This document shows positions 1 to 8,685 of a stretch of DNA of 64,000 nt, piece by piece. The notes beneath the pieces are model-generated. The model was given only the letters and a program-made list of their open reading frames with translations. It searched no databases and was not told the DNA's origin. The position numbers were made by a program, and so were the translations under genes. The DNA comes from JANNRA01 sp031401035 (GTDB taxonomy: Bacteria; Desulfobacterota; Binatia; HRBIN30; CADEER01). The stretch's first letter is position 1. Each line of letters opens with the position of its first letter. The stretch spans positions 1 through 64,000 of the forward strand of contig JANNRA010000108.1 in assembly GCA_031401035.1 (NCBI GenBank). The letters are read 5' to 3'.

Positions 1-2690
1 GGGGGGCCCGCCCGCCCCCCACTCCACAGCAGCGGGACGAGCAGCCACCAGGCAGCGTCGCCGGAGCCGGGCGGCGCGACGGCGCAGCCGTCGTCGTCGG
101 AGGTCCGCACTGGTGGCAGGGGTGTGAACGTCGCCGTCGGCCGCGCCGTCGGCGTCCGCAGATCGACGCATGCCCCGGCCGGGCAGTCCGCCTGATCCAG
201 GCAAGCGACTCCGTCGAGGGCGCCGCCGGCGCAGCGCCGCCCGCTGCCCACGCACGCGGCGCCGCCGCAGCGGGCCGCGTCGACGCACGGCGCGCCCTTC
301 GCCGGTCCCGCCGCGCAGAGTCGATGCGTGCCGACGCACGGGCTGCGCCCGCGGCAGGTGAAGGCGCGGTCGCAGCAGGAGCCGCCGGCGCTGCCGCCGC
401 GACAGGTGCCCGAGTCGGGGTCGGCCCCGCACAGCGACGTGCCCGAACAGGTGCCACCGGGGCAGTCGCAGAGGAGGCCCGCATCGTCGCCGTCGGCGCA
501 GACGCCCTGCAGGCTGACGCAGGCGCCGCCCGGGCACTGTGCGTCACTGTCGCACGGCGCGCCGTCGGCGGCGCCAGCCGAGCACACGGCCGACGCTCCC
601 GCGACCCCAAGTACCTGCTGGGCGGCGCCGGCGCGGACGCTGACGATCGGGCCGCTGCCTCCTGATGGGATGAACCCGCCGTCGGGCGTCGATCCGCCAG
701 AGGCGTCGAGCGTCAGCGAATAGTCGCCGGGTGCTACCGAGGCGGCGATCGCGACACTGCAGGTGAACAACACCGCACCGTTGGGGATCGGGTCGGTGTT
801 GTCGAGGGCGAGGACAAGTGAGCGCAGTCCTCGGCAGCCGCTCGACGGCGTCAAGCTGAAGGCGGTGGCGCTCTTGTCGATGCCGGGATTGACCGCGCAG
901 TCCGGCCGACCGTTGCCGGGGCGCGCGGCGACCGCGAAACCGGCCGGGAAGCAGTGGTCGACCTCGACGCCGGCGACCGCCCGGCCGCGCGTGTCGAGGG
1001 CGACGGTCATGGTCACTGGCTCGCCGGCGCGGCCGCTCACCGGGCGTCCGACGATGAAGATCTCGGGGTCGGGCGGCGGGGGAGAGGCAGTGGGAGTGCG
1101 CGTCGGCCGCGGTGTCAGTTCCGCTGTCGGCGGCGTCGGCGGCTCGATGGTGATGAGACCGTCACGGCCGCGGCTCTGCAGGATCTCACCGCCGAGACCG
1201 CTCGCCGCGACGTCGAGGTTGCGGATCCGATACGTCCCGGGTGTCAGGGACTCGATGCCCCTGAAGGCGCAGAAGTAGTTCACCGTTTCGTCGAGCAGCG
1301 GCGTCCGGGCGGCGATCTCGGCGCGCAGGGCGGTGCAGTCGTCGCCGCATCCCTCCGGCAGGGCGGTGAAGGTCGCCAACGTGTCCGCCGGCGCTTCGAA
1401 GAGGCGGCAGTCGAGCGCCTCGGCCTGTCCGCGCAGCACCAGTCCGGGCGGCAGGCGAACCTCATGGTGGAAGCCGCTGACCGTCTGGGCGCCGGTGCGG
1501 ATGACGACGTCGAAGCCCTCGAGGCCGACGGGCACGTACGGGACCACCTGGATCTCGACGTGCGACAGCCCGGGGCGCAGCGTCGCGGTGGCGGTCGGCG
1601 TCACCGTGCGGGTCGACGTCTGGGTCACGGTCGGCGTCAGGCTGGGCGAAGGCGTCGCGGTCGCGGTCGGCGTCGCCGTCGTCGTCTTGGTCGGCGGCGG
1701 GGTGTACGGAATCTCCGTACAGCCGTCGCCGACGCAATTCACGGCGACCGCGAAGGGGCGTTCGCCGACCGGGACGGCATCGAGCACCGCCTCGTCGCCG
1801 AGGTCGAGGATGCGCAGTGTCGCGTCGCTGAAATCCGGCACATAGGCGGTGCCGCCGTTGCGCAGCATGCCGATGCCGGTCGGCCAGCGACCGAGCGGCA
1901 GGCGGCGGGTCGCCGCGTCGAGCGCGACGTCGACGACCAGCAACTCGCCGCGCCCGGCGTCGGTGACGTAGGCCCAGGCGCCGTTCGGATTGACCGCCAC
2001 CCCGGTTGACTTGCGACCGACGCGGAAGGTGGAGCGCACCGTCTCGCTGTCGAGGTCAATGACGTTGGCCGTCCATGACCGGAAACCGGTGACGTAGGCG
2101 GTGCGCCCGTCGGGCGTCACGGCGACGCGGCTGGGGCGGCCCTCGATCTCGATGGTCGCGCGCACCTGGTCGGTGGCGAGGTCGATCACCGACAGCAGGC
2201 CCGGCTTCTTGCTGAACGAGTTGGTGACCAGCGCCGTGCGCCCATCCGGGGTGATGGCCACTGCGTTGGGGCCCGGGCCGACCGGAATGACGGCGACGCT
2301 GGTGCCGGCGGCGACGCCGATGACGGTGAGGGTGTCGTCGCCGCGGTTGGCGACGTACACGCGACTGCCGTCGGGTGAGACGGCCAGGCCCACCGGACCT
2401 TTGCCGACCGCAATCGTTGCCAGGGCGGCCTGGGTCGCGGCGTCGAGCACCAGCACGCTGTCGCCCAGGAAGCGGCTGACATAGACCCGCGTGCCGTCGG
2501 GCGAGACCGCGACACCGTTGGGGTCATCGCCGCCCGGCAGGTTGGCGACGACGAGGTGGCTGCCGGTATCGATCACCGAGACGTCGTCGGAGCCGAGGTT
2601 GGCGACGTACGCGAACGGTTGCGCGACGGCCTGGCCCGCCACCGCGACCCCCAACAGCGCCAGCCGGCGCCGCCACGCGACGATGTTCAT
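1..2690 (-). CDS. Secreted YVTN beta-propeller protein with cohesin-like modules and C-terminal DDDGC tag (3' end beyond window)
   Basis: The frame is open from ATG 2690 to base 1 (896 codons) and the stop lies outside the window. Residues 1-24 look like a signal peptide (RRRLALLGVAVAG then AQA-like end). Residues 25-320 carry repeated PDGxRVYV and AYVT motifs typical of YVTN/NHL beta-propellers. Thr-Pro linkers near 335-370 and 520-535 separate two modules (about 374-513 and 541-666) that both end in a Cys, a short strand and PGxY, resembling cohesin or bacterial Ig-like folds. Residues 697-852 are Cys-rich (CxxDxxCPGGxC units). The visible end reads DDDGC (Cys869) followed by a Trp/Leu-rich segment, like a sorting tag. 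A GGAGG site lies 8 bases before the ATG. The function is inferred to be surface binding or scaffolding; no catalytic motif was seen. Confidence 0.85.
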   Translation of the reverse strand, partial: MNIVAWRRRLALLGVAVAGQAVAQPFAYVANLGSDDVSVIDTGSHLVVANLPGGDDPNGVAVSPDGTRVYVSRFLGDSVLVLDAATQAALATIAVGKGPVGLAVSPDGSRVYVANRGDDTLTVIGVAAGTSVAVIPVGPGPNAVAITPDGRTALVTNSFSKKPGLLSVIDLATDQVRATIEIEGRPSRVAVTPDGRTAYVTGFRSWTANVIDLDSETVRSTFRVGRKSTGVAVNPNGAWAYVTDAGRGELLVVDVALDAATRRLPLGRWPTGIGMLRNGGTAYVPDFSDATLRILDLGDEAVLDAVPVGERPFAVAVNCVGDGCTEIPYTPPPTKTTTATPTATATPSPSLTPTVTQTSTRTVTPTATATLRPGLSHVEIQVVPYVPVGLEGFDVVIRTGAQTVSGFHHEVRLPPGLVLRGQAEALDCRLFEAPADTLATFTALPEGCGDDCTALRAEIAARTPLLDETVNYFCAFRGIESLTPGTYRIRNLDVAASGLGGEILQSRGRDGLITIEPPTPPTAELTPRPTRTPTASPPPPDPEIFIVGRPVSGRAGEPVTMTVALDTRGRAVAGVEVDHCFPAGFAVAARPGNGRPDCAVNPGIDKSATAFSLTPSSGCRGLRSLVLALDNTDPIPNGAVLFTCSVAIAASVAPGDYSLTLDASGGSTPDGGFIPSGGSGPIVSVRAGAAQQVLGVAGASAVCSAGAADGAPCDSDAQCPGGACVSLQGVCADGDDAGLLCDCPGGTCSGTSLCGADPDSGTCRGGSAGGSCCDRAFTCRGRSPCVGTHRLCAAGPAKGAPCVDAARCGGAACVGSGRRCAGGALDGVACLDQADCPAGACVDLRTPTARPTATFTPLPPVRTSDDDGCAVAPPGSGDAAWWLLVPLLWSGGRAGP

Positions 2691-2832
2691 CCGCTGATCC
2701 TCCCCCGCGTGCGGCGCGGTTGCGCCGCCGGTCGCGGAGCCGAGAGGCAAGTCGCATACCGCGCCGCCGCACGCCACGGATACGGGTGATTGCTGCCGAT
2801 GGGGGCGTGGACCCTCTGGCGCTCCCGCCACG

Positions 2833-2852
2833 CTCTCGCGCCGGCGCGAGAG
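2833..2852 (-). terminator. Perfect palindrome after asd
   Basis: CTCTCGCG-CCGG-CGCGAGAG can fold into an 8-bp stem with a 4-base loop, starting 12 bases beyond the asd stop codon on the minus strand. There is no T-run, so this is a stem-only terminator candidate. Confidence 0.4.
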
Positions 2853-2864
2853 GCCGTCTCGCCG

Positions 2865-3881
2865 CTAGCGCAGGCCCTGGCGGATCATCTCCTCGGCGAT
2901 CTGCACGGCGTTGGTAGCGGCGCCCTTGCGCAGATTGTCCGACACCTCCCACAGCCACAGGCGGTCGCTGTGCAGGTCCTTGCGGATGCGCCCGACCAGG
3001 ACGTCGTCGTGTCCGGCGACGTCCGACGGCGTCGGGAAGGCATTGTGGGCCGGATCGTCGACCACGCGCACGCCCGGAAAAGCGGCCAGCGCCGCGCGTG
3101 CGGCTTCGGGCGAGAGCGGCCGCTCGGTTTCGATCAGTACGGTCGCCGAGTGGCCGACCGGCACGGGGACGCGCACACAGGTCATCGTCACGTCCAGGGA
3201 GGGCAGGTCCATGATCTTACGGGTTTCGTGCAGCAGCTTGATCTCTTCGGTGGAGTAGCCGTCGTCGCGGAAGGTCTCGCACAGGGGCACGACGTTGAAG
3301 GCGATCGGCGCCGCGAACGTTTTCACCACCGGCGCCTCGCCGCGCCCGGCCGCCGCCACCTGCGCATCGAGCTCGTCGACGCCGGGCTTGCCGGCGCCGC
3401 TGACGGCCTGCAGGGTCGTCACGACGACGCGCTTCAACCCGGCGACGCGGCGGATCGGTTCGAGTGCCATGACGAAGCCGATAGTGGTGCAGTTGGGGCA
3501 CGAGACGATGCCCTGGTGGTCCTTGAGCGCCTGCGGATTCACTTCGGGAATGACCAGCGGGACGCTCGGGTCCATGCGCCACGTGCCGGACTTGTCGATG
3601 GCAATGGCGTTACGCCGCGCCGCTTCCGGCGCCAGTTCTCTGGAGAGGTTGCCAGTGGCGGCGAAGAAGACGAAGTCGGCCCCGTCGAAGGCCTCCGGCC
3701 GGGCCAGTTCGACCGGCAGGTCGCGTCCGTTGAAGCGCACGGTCGTGCCGGCCGAGCGCTCGCTGGCAAGCGCGCGCAGCTTGCCGACCGGAAACTGGCG
3801 CTCTTCGAGCACCTGCAGAAGCACTTCGCCCACCGCACCGGTGGCGCCGACGATGGCGATGGTCCGCTTGTCGCTGGTCAT
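2865..3881 (-). CDS. asd: Aspartate-semialdehyde dehydrogenase
   Basis: 338 aa, normal length. The enzyme reduces aspartyl phosphate to aspartate semialdehyde with NADPH, the branch point to lysine/diaminopimelate, threonine and methionine. An N-terminal Rossmann motif GATGAVG (13-19) binds NADP. The active-site motif SCPNCTT places the nucleophile at Cys131, and a GAGKPG substrate loop follows near 163. The C-terminal half has the conserved VxxGHS region. The start ATG 3881 is preceded by a GAGG-containing leader. typA lies 48 bases upstream on the same strand, so they may be co-transcribed. Confidence 0.96.
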   Translation of the reverse strand: MTSDKRTIAIVGATGAVGEVLLQVLEERQFPVGKLRALASERSAGTTVRFNGRDLPVELARPEAFDGADFVFFAATGNLSRELAPEAARRNAIAIDKSGTWRMDPSVPLVIPEVNPQALKDHQGIVSCPNCTTIGFVMALEPIRRVAGLKRVVVTTLQAVSGAGKPGVDELDAQVAAAGRGEAPVVKTFAAPIAFNVVPLCETFRDDGYSTEEIKLLHETRKIMDLPSLDVTMTCVRVPVPVGHSATVLIETERPLSPEAARAALAAFPGVRVVDDPAHNAFPTPSDVAGHDDVLVGRIRKDLHSDRLWLWEVSDNLRKGAATNAVQIAEEMIRQGLR

Positions 3882-3929
3882 GGACTCTGCCTCGCTGCCG
3901 TCGCGGTTGGAGTCAAGCCGCGGCGCGGG

Positions 3930-5738
3930 TCATTTTCTGTACGATTGTCCGAGGACGCGCTTGCGCAGTCGGATCGACTGCGGCGTGATCTCGACCAACT
4001 CGTCGTCGCCGATCCACTCGACGCCGGCCTCGAGCCCCATGTCGCGGTGCGGGGTGATGACGACGTTCTCGTCGCGTCCGGAGGCGCGGATGTTGGTGAG
4101 CTTCTTCTCGCGGCAGATGTTGACGTTGAGATCGCTCTCGCGCGAGTACTCGCCGATCACCATGCCCTCGTAGACGCGGGTACTGGGCGGGATGAAGAGG
4201 GCGCCGCGCTCCTGCATGTGAAAGATGGCGTACGGTGTCGCGACGCCCTCGCGATCGGCCACCATGGCGCCGTTGGTGCGCGCCTGGATGTCGCCGTGCC
4301 AGGGCTCCCAGCCGTTGAACAGCGCGTTCATGATGCCGGTGCCGCGTGTTTCGGTGAGACAGCGCGAGCGGAAACCGATGAGACCGCGCGAGGGAACGGC
4401 AAACTCGAGCCGCACGCGGCCGGAGCCGGTGTGGGTCATCTTCGTCATCTTGCCCTTGCGCACGGCGAGGAGTTGCGAGAGGACGCCGATGTAGTCCTGC
4501 GGCACGTCGATGAGCAGCAACTCGACCGGTTCGTGCAGGACGCCGTCGACCAGGCGGGTGATGACCGTCGGCTTCGACACCTGCAGTTCGTACCCCTCGC
4601 GCCGCATCGTCTCGATGAGGATGGCGAGCTGCAACTCGCCGCGGCCGGTGACGCGCAGCTGGTCCGGCGAGTCAGTGTCCTCGATGCGGATACTGACGTT
4701 GCGTCGCTTCTCGTAGACCAGTCGGTCGCGCAGCTTGCGGGAGGTGACGTACTCCCCTTCGCGGCCGGACCACGGCGAGGTGTTGGCGCCGAAGATCATG
4801 GCGATGGTCGGTTCGTCGATGCGGATGGCGGGCAGGGCGCGCGGCTGCTCGCGGTCGGCGATGGTGTCGCCGATGTTGATCTCCTCGATGCCGGCCACGG
4901 CGACGATGTCGCCGGCATCGGCGAACTGCGTCTCGATGCGCTTCAGGCCGCGCCAGCCGAGCAGCTGGGTGATCTTCACCGGCCGCTGCGCACCGTCGGG
5001 CGTGCACAGCAGGTACTGGCCGCCGGTCTCGAGGCGGCCGTGCTTGACGCGGCCGATCGCCAGGCGGCCGACGTAGTCGTTGTAGTCGAGGTTGTTGCAC
5101 TGGAACTGCGTCGGCTGATCGAGGTCGACGGCGGGCCCGGGCAGGTCGTGCACGATGAGCTCGAACAGCGGCCGCAGGCTGTCGGACGGTTCGGCCAGCA
5201 CGCGCGTCGCGGTGCCGGCGCGTGCGTTGGTGTAGACGATCGGGAAGTCGAGTTGTCCCTCGTTGGCGTCGAGATCGATGAACAGGCCGTACACCTCGTC
5301 GACGACTTCGGCGATGCGCGCGTCGGCGCGATCGATCTTGTTGATGCAGACCACCGGTGTCAGGCCCAGGCCGAGCGCCTTCTGCAGCACGAAACGGGTC
5401 TGCGGCAGCGGCCCCTCGGAGGCGTCGACGAGCAGCATCACCCCGTCGACCATGGCCAGCGTACGCTCGACCTCGCCGCCGAAGTCGGCGTGGCCCGGGG
5501 TGTCGACGATGTTGATGGTGACCCCCGCGAAGGCGACGGCGGTGTTCTTGGCGAGGATCGTGATGCCGCGCTCGCGCTCCAGGTCGTTCGAGTCCATCAC
5601 GCGCTCGGCGACATGCTGGTTGGCGCGGAAAATGCCGCTCTGGTGCAGCAGCGCATCGACCAGCGTCGTCTTGCCGTGATCGACGTGGGCGATGATGGCG
5701 ATGTTGCGAATGTCGGTGCGGCGCGTCGGCTCAGTCAT
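3930..5738 (-). CDS. typA: Ribosome-associated GTPase TypA/BipA
   Basis: 602 aa, full length. It is a translational GTPase of the EF-G superfamily that assists large-subunit assembly under stress. G1 is AHVDHGKT (17-24), the switch region carries ERERGIT (54-60), G3 is DTPGHADFGGEVE (79-91) and G4 is NKID (133-136). Domains II, III and V and the TypA-specific C-terminal domain (RGALF... ESDLNVNICREKKLTN) all follow. It ends in LGQSYRK. It lies between pgm and asd on the same strand; a hairpin (5753-5776) separates it from pgm. Confidence 0.96.
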   Translation of the reverse strand: MTEPTRRTDIRNIAIIAHVDHGKTTLVDALLHQSGIFRANQHVAERVMDSNDLERERGITILAKNTAVAFAGVTINIVDTPGHADFGGEVERTLAMVDGVMLLVDASEGPLPQTRFVLQKALGLGLTPVVCINKIDRADARIAEVVDEVYGLFIDLDANEGQLDFPIVYTNARAGTATRVLAEPSDSLRPLFELIVHDLPGPAVDLDQPTQFQCNNLDYNDYVGRLAIGRVKHGRLETGGQYLLCTPDGAQRPVKITQLLGWRGLKRIETQFADAGDIVAVAGIEEINIGDTIADREQPRALPAIRIDEPTIAMIFGANTSPWSGREGEYVTSRKLRDRLVYEKRRNVSIRIEDTDSPDQLRVTGRGELQLAILIETMRREGYELQVSKPTVITRLVDGVLHEPVELLLIDVPQDYIGVLSQLLAVRKGKMTKMTHTGSGRVRLEFAVPSRGLIGFRSRCLTETRGTGIMNALFNGWEPWHGDIQARTNGAMVADREGVATPYAIFHMQERGALFIPPSTRVYEGMVIGEYSRESDLNVNICREKKLTNIRASGRDENVVITPHRDMGLEAGVEWIGDDELVEITPQSIRLRKRVLGQSYRK

Positions 5739-5752
5739 GCGAATCCCGACAC

Positions 5753-5776
5753 GTACCAGCCACCGCGGCGTGGTAC
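5753..5776 (-). terminator. Hairpin between pgm and typA
   Basis: GTACCA-GCC pairs with GGC-TGGTAC around a 5-base loop, with one bulged base. It lies between the pgm stop and the typA start and could terminate or attenuate transcription. There is no T-run. Confidence 0.35.
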
Positions 5777-5824
5777 TAGCCGGGGGAGGTCATTGTCGGC
5801 GCGGCTCCCTGGCGGCGTGCGGAT

Positions 5825-7471
5825 TCAGGCGCCGGCAAGGGCGGCGGCGACGATGGCCTGCGCCTCGTCCTGGATACGGCGCAGGTGCTCGGCGCCGCGC
5901 CAGCTCTCGGCGTACACTTTGTAGATGTTCTCGGTTCCCGAGGGCCGGGCGGCAAACCAGCCGCCCTCGGTGAGCACCTTGAGGCCGCCGAAGGCGGCGT
6001 CATTGCCGGGCGCGGTGGTGCGCATGGCGGTGATCGCTTCGCCGGCGAGCGTCGTCGCCGTGACCTGCGCGGGCGAGAGCTTCTGCAGGGCTGCCTTCTG
6101 CGCCGGTGTCGCCGGCGCATCCATACGCTCGTACACGGGCTCGCCGTGCGTCTGCACCAGGGCGCGGTAGTGTTCGGCCGGATCGCGGCCGGTGACGGCG
6201 GTGATCTCGGCCGCCAGGAGGGCAGGAATGAGGCCGTCCTTGTCGGTCGTCCACACCGTGCCATCGCGGCGCAGGAACGACGCGCCGGCGCTCTCCTCGC
6301 CGACGAAGCCGAGCGAGCCGTCCATCAGGCCGTCGACGAACCACTTGAAACCGACCGGCACTTCGAACAGGCGGCGGCCGAGTCCGGCGGCGACCCGATC
6401 GATCATGCTGCTACTGACGATTGTCTTGCCGATGCCGGCATCGCCGCGCCAGCCGCGGCGATGCCGATAGAGATAGTCGATCGACACCGCCAGGTAATCG
6501 TTGGCGGGGATCAGGCCGACCCCGCGCGTGACGATGCCGTGCCGGTCGTGATCTGTGTCGCAGGCGAAAGCGATGTCGAAGCGGTCCTTCAGTGCGATCA
6601 GGCGCGCCATCACGTAGGGCGAGGACGGGTCCATGCGGATCTTACCGTCCCAGTCGAGCGTCATGAAGCGGAAGGTCGCGTCGATGGTGTCACTCACCAC
6701 CGTCAGATTGAGCTTGTAGCGCTCGGCGATCACCGGCCAGTAGTGCGTGCCGGCACCGCCGAGCGGATCGACGCCGAGGCTGATGCCGGAGCCGCGAATG
6801 GCGTCGAAGTCGAGCACGCTGGCGAGGTCACCGACGTAGGCGTCGACGTAGGCGTGCTGGCGCGTCGTCGCGGCGCGGCGAGCACGTGCGAGCGGCACCC
6901 GCTGCACGCCCTGCAGGCCGCTGGCCAGCAACTCGTTGGCCTTGGTCTCGATCCAGCGCGTCAGCGCCGTATCCGCTGGGCCGCCGTTCGGCGGGTCGTA
7001 CTTGAAGCCGCCGCCATCGGGCGGGTTGTGCGACGGGGTGATGACGATGCCGTCGGCGAGACCGCTGGTGCGACCGTGGTTGAAGGTCAGTACGGCGTGC
7101 GAGATCGCCGGCGTCGGGGTGTACTCGTCGTCCGGCGCGATACGCACCTCGACGCCGTTGGCGGCCAACACTTCGAGCGCCGAGGCGAAGGCCGGCACCG
7201 ACAGCGCGTGCGTGTCCATGCCGAGGAAGAGCGGACCGGTGATCTGCTGCGCCTTGCGGTGCATGCAGATCGCCTGGGTGATGGCGAGGATGTGCCACTC
7301 GTTGAACGAGTGATCGAAGGACGAGCCGCGATGGCCGGAGGTGCCGAAGGCGACGCGGTGCGTGGCCACCGCCGGATCGGGCCGCTCCGTGTAGTACGCG
7401 GAGATCAGCTTGGCGATGTCGACCAGGTCGGCGGGCTGGGCCGGCGTGCCGGCGCGTGCATGTACGGGCAT
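5825..7471 (-). CDS. pgm: Phosphoglucomutase (alpha-D-glucose phosphate-specific)
   Basis: 548 aa, close to the E. coli Pgm length. It interconverts glucose-1-P and glucose-6-P. The phosphoserine loop is TPSHNP (Ser147), the Mg site is DTDHDRHG, the sugar loop has GEESAG, and the phosphate-binding loop is PSGTEN near the C-terminus. AFGTSGHRGS (41-50) is the family N-terminal signature. The frame stays open upstream into tal, but the family start fits ATG 7471. It lies 25 bases after tal, suggesting a tal-pgm sugar-phosphate operon. Confidence 0.95.
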   Translation of the reverse strand: MPVHARAGTPAQPADLVDIAKLISAYYTERPDPAVATHRVAFGTSGHRGSSFDHSFNEWHILAITQAICMHRKAQQITGPLFLGMDTHALSVPAFASALEVLAANGVEVRIAPDDEYTPTPAISHAVLTFNHGRTSGLADGIVITPSHNPPDGGGFKYDPPNGGPADTALTRWIETKANELLASGLQGVQRVPLARARRAATTRQHAYVDAYVGDLASVLDFDAIRGSGISLGVDPLGGAGTHYWPVIAERYKLNLTVVSDTIDATFRFMTLDWDGKIRMDPSSPYVMARLIALKDRFDIAFACDTDHDRHGIVTRGVGLIPANDYLAVSIDYLYRHRRGWRGDAGIGKTIVSSSMIDRVAAGLGRRLFEVPVGFKWFVDGLMDGSLGFVGEESAGASFLRRDGTVWTTDKDGLIPALLAAEITAVTGRDPAEHYRALVQTHGEPVYERMDAPATPAQKAALQKLSPAQVTATTLAGEAITAMRTTAPGNDAAFGGLKVLTEGGWFAARPSGTENIYKVYAESWRGAEHLRRIQDEAQAIVAAALAGA

Positions 7472-7496
7472 CGGGTGACGGTGCGTGCGCGGTGGC

Positions 7497-8582
7497 TCAG
7501 CCGACCTTGCGCAGCGTGTCGCTCTTGCCGGCGATACAGGCGAGCAACTCTGTCCAGGAGGCGACGAAGGCCTCGGCGCCTTCCTTCTGCAGCCGCGCGG
7601 CGAGCCCATCGACATCGACGCCGGCGGCGGCGAAGGCGGCCAGGGTCGACTCGGCCTCACCGCCGTCGACCGCCATGACGCCGTCCAGGGTGCCGTGGTC
7701 GCCGAAGGCGAGCAGGGTCTCCTCCGGCATGGTGTTGACCGTGTCGGGCGCCGCCAGGGCGCCGATATACAGCGTGTCGGACGCCTGCGGATCCTTCGTG
7801 CCGGTGCTCGCCCAGAGCAGCCGCTGCGGCTGGGCACCCTTGGCGGCAACCGCCTGCCAGCGCGCCCCGGCGAGCAGGTCGCGGTAGGCTTTGTATGTCC
7901 GCGCGGCGACGGCGATGCCGAGCTTGGCGCGCAGCACCTCGGGCGTCTTACCGAGCACCGCCTTGTCCCAACGGCTGATGAACACCGAGGCGACCGAGCC
8001 GACACGCGGATCGAGCCCAGCCGCGACGCGGCGCTCGATGCCCCGCAGATAGGCGTCGGCGGCGGCGACGTACTGCTCGCGCGAGAAGAGCAGGGTGACG
8101 TTGACCGGGACGCCGGCGAAGATCGCGGCTTCGATCGCCGGCAGGCCTTCTGGCGTGCCGGGGATCTTGATGAACAGATTCGGTCGCGCCGCGCGGGCAT
8201 GCAGATCGCGAGCGGCGGCGATCGTCGAGGCTGTGTCATAGGCCAGTGTCGGCGACACTTCGAGCGACACCCAGCCGTCGATGCCACCGCTGCGCTCATG
8301 GGCGGGGCGGAAGAGATCGGCGGCGTGGGTGAGGTCTTCGATGGCCAGCTCGAAGAAGAGCGCCTCGGCTGTCTTGCCGGCGCCGGACTTGGCGCGGATG
8401 GCGTCGTCGTAGAAGTCGTGCTTGCTGATCGCCTGATCGAAGATCGTCGGGTTCGAGGTGAGCCCGGTCACCGACAGCTCGTCGATATATCGCTGCAGGG
8501 TGCCGCTGGTCAGCAGCCCGCGCGTGATGTTGTCGAGCCACAGGCTCTGTCCGAGATCGTGCAGACGGTGGGTGGGTTTCAT
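7497..8582 (-). CDS. tal: Transaldolase
   Basis: 361 aa, the long (actinobacterial/cyanobacterial-like) transaldolase class. It transfers dihydroxyacetone units in the non-oxidative pentose phosphate pathway. SNPTIF (43-48) is the family signature. The Schiff-base lysine is Lys139 in NLFIKIPGT. The frame is open further upstream, but ATG 8582 with GGAGG 7 bases before it gives the usual start, MKPTHRLHDLGQS. It precedes pgm by 25 bases. Confidence 0.95.
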   Translation of the reverse strand: MKPTHRLHDLGQSLWLDNITRGLLTSGTLQRYIDELSVTGLTSNPTIFDQAISKHDFYDDAIRAKSGAGKTAEALFFELAIEDLTHAADLFRPAHERSGGIDGWVSLEVSPTLAYDTASTIAAARDLHARAARPNLFIKIPGTPEGLPAIEAAIFAGVPVNVTLLFSREQYVAAADAYLRGIERRVAAGLDPRVGSVASVFISRWDKAVLGKTPEVLRAKLGIAVAARTYKAYRDLLAGARWQAVAAKGAQPQRLLWASTGTKDPQASDTLYIGALAAPDTVNTMPEETLLAFGDHGTLDGVMAVDGGEAESTLAAFAAAGVDVDGLAARLQKEGAEAFVASWTELLACIAGKSDTLRKVG

Positions 8583-8648
8583 TGGCGTCCTCCGGCTCAG
8601 GCGGCATCGTCGCAGCAAGGCCAAGCCGGTGCAAGCGTAGATGGTGCG

Positions 8649-8677
8649 TTCCGTCGCCGCCTGCCGTGCGCTATCGT
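8649..8677 (+). promoter_or_regulatory. Weak promoter candidate for tldD
   Basis: TTCCGT (8649-8654), a 17-base spacer, then TATCGT (8672-8677). The -10 ends 8 bases before the preferred ATG 8686, which has no Shine-Dalgarno, so the message may be leaderless. The -35 match is poor. Confidence 0.25.
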
Positions 8678-8685
8678 CCCTGGCA

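Noticed and set aside
1590..1690. GTCGGCGTC-type short repeats that look like a repeat array
   Set aside because: They are codon repeats of the Thr-Pro-Thr linker in the propeller protein, not a CRISPR or satellite.
2790..5924. A 3.1-kb open frame on the plus strand, antisense to asd and typA
   Set aside because: Its product is low-complexity Arg/Asp/Val-rich with no motif, and asd and typA on the other strand are certain. Very high GC suppresses stop codons and creates such shadows.
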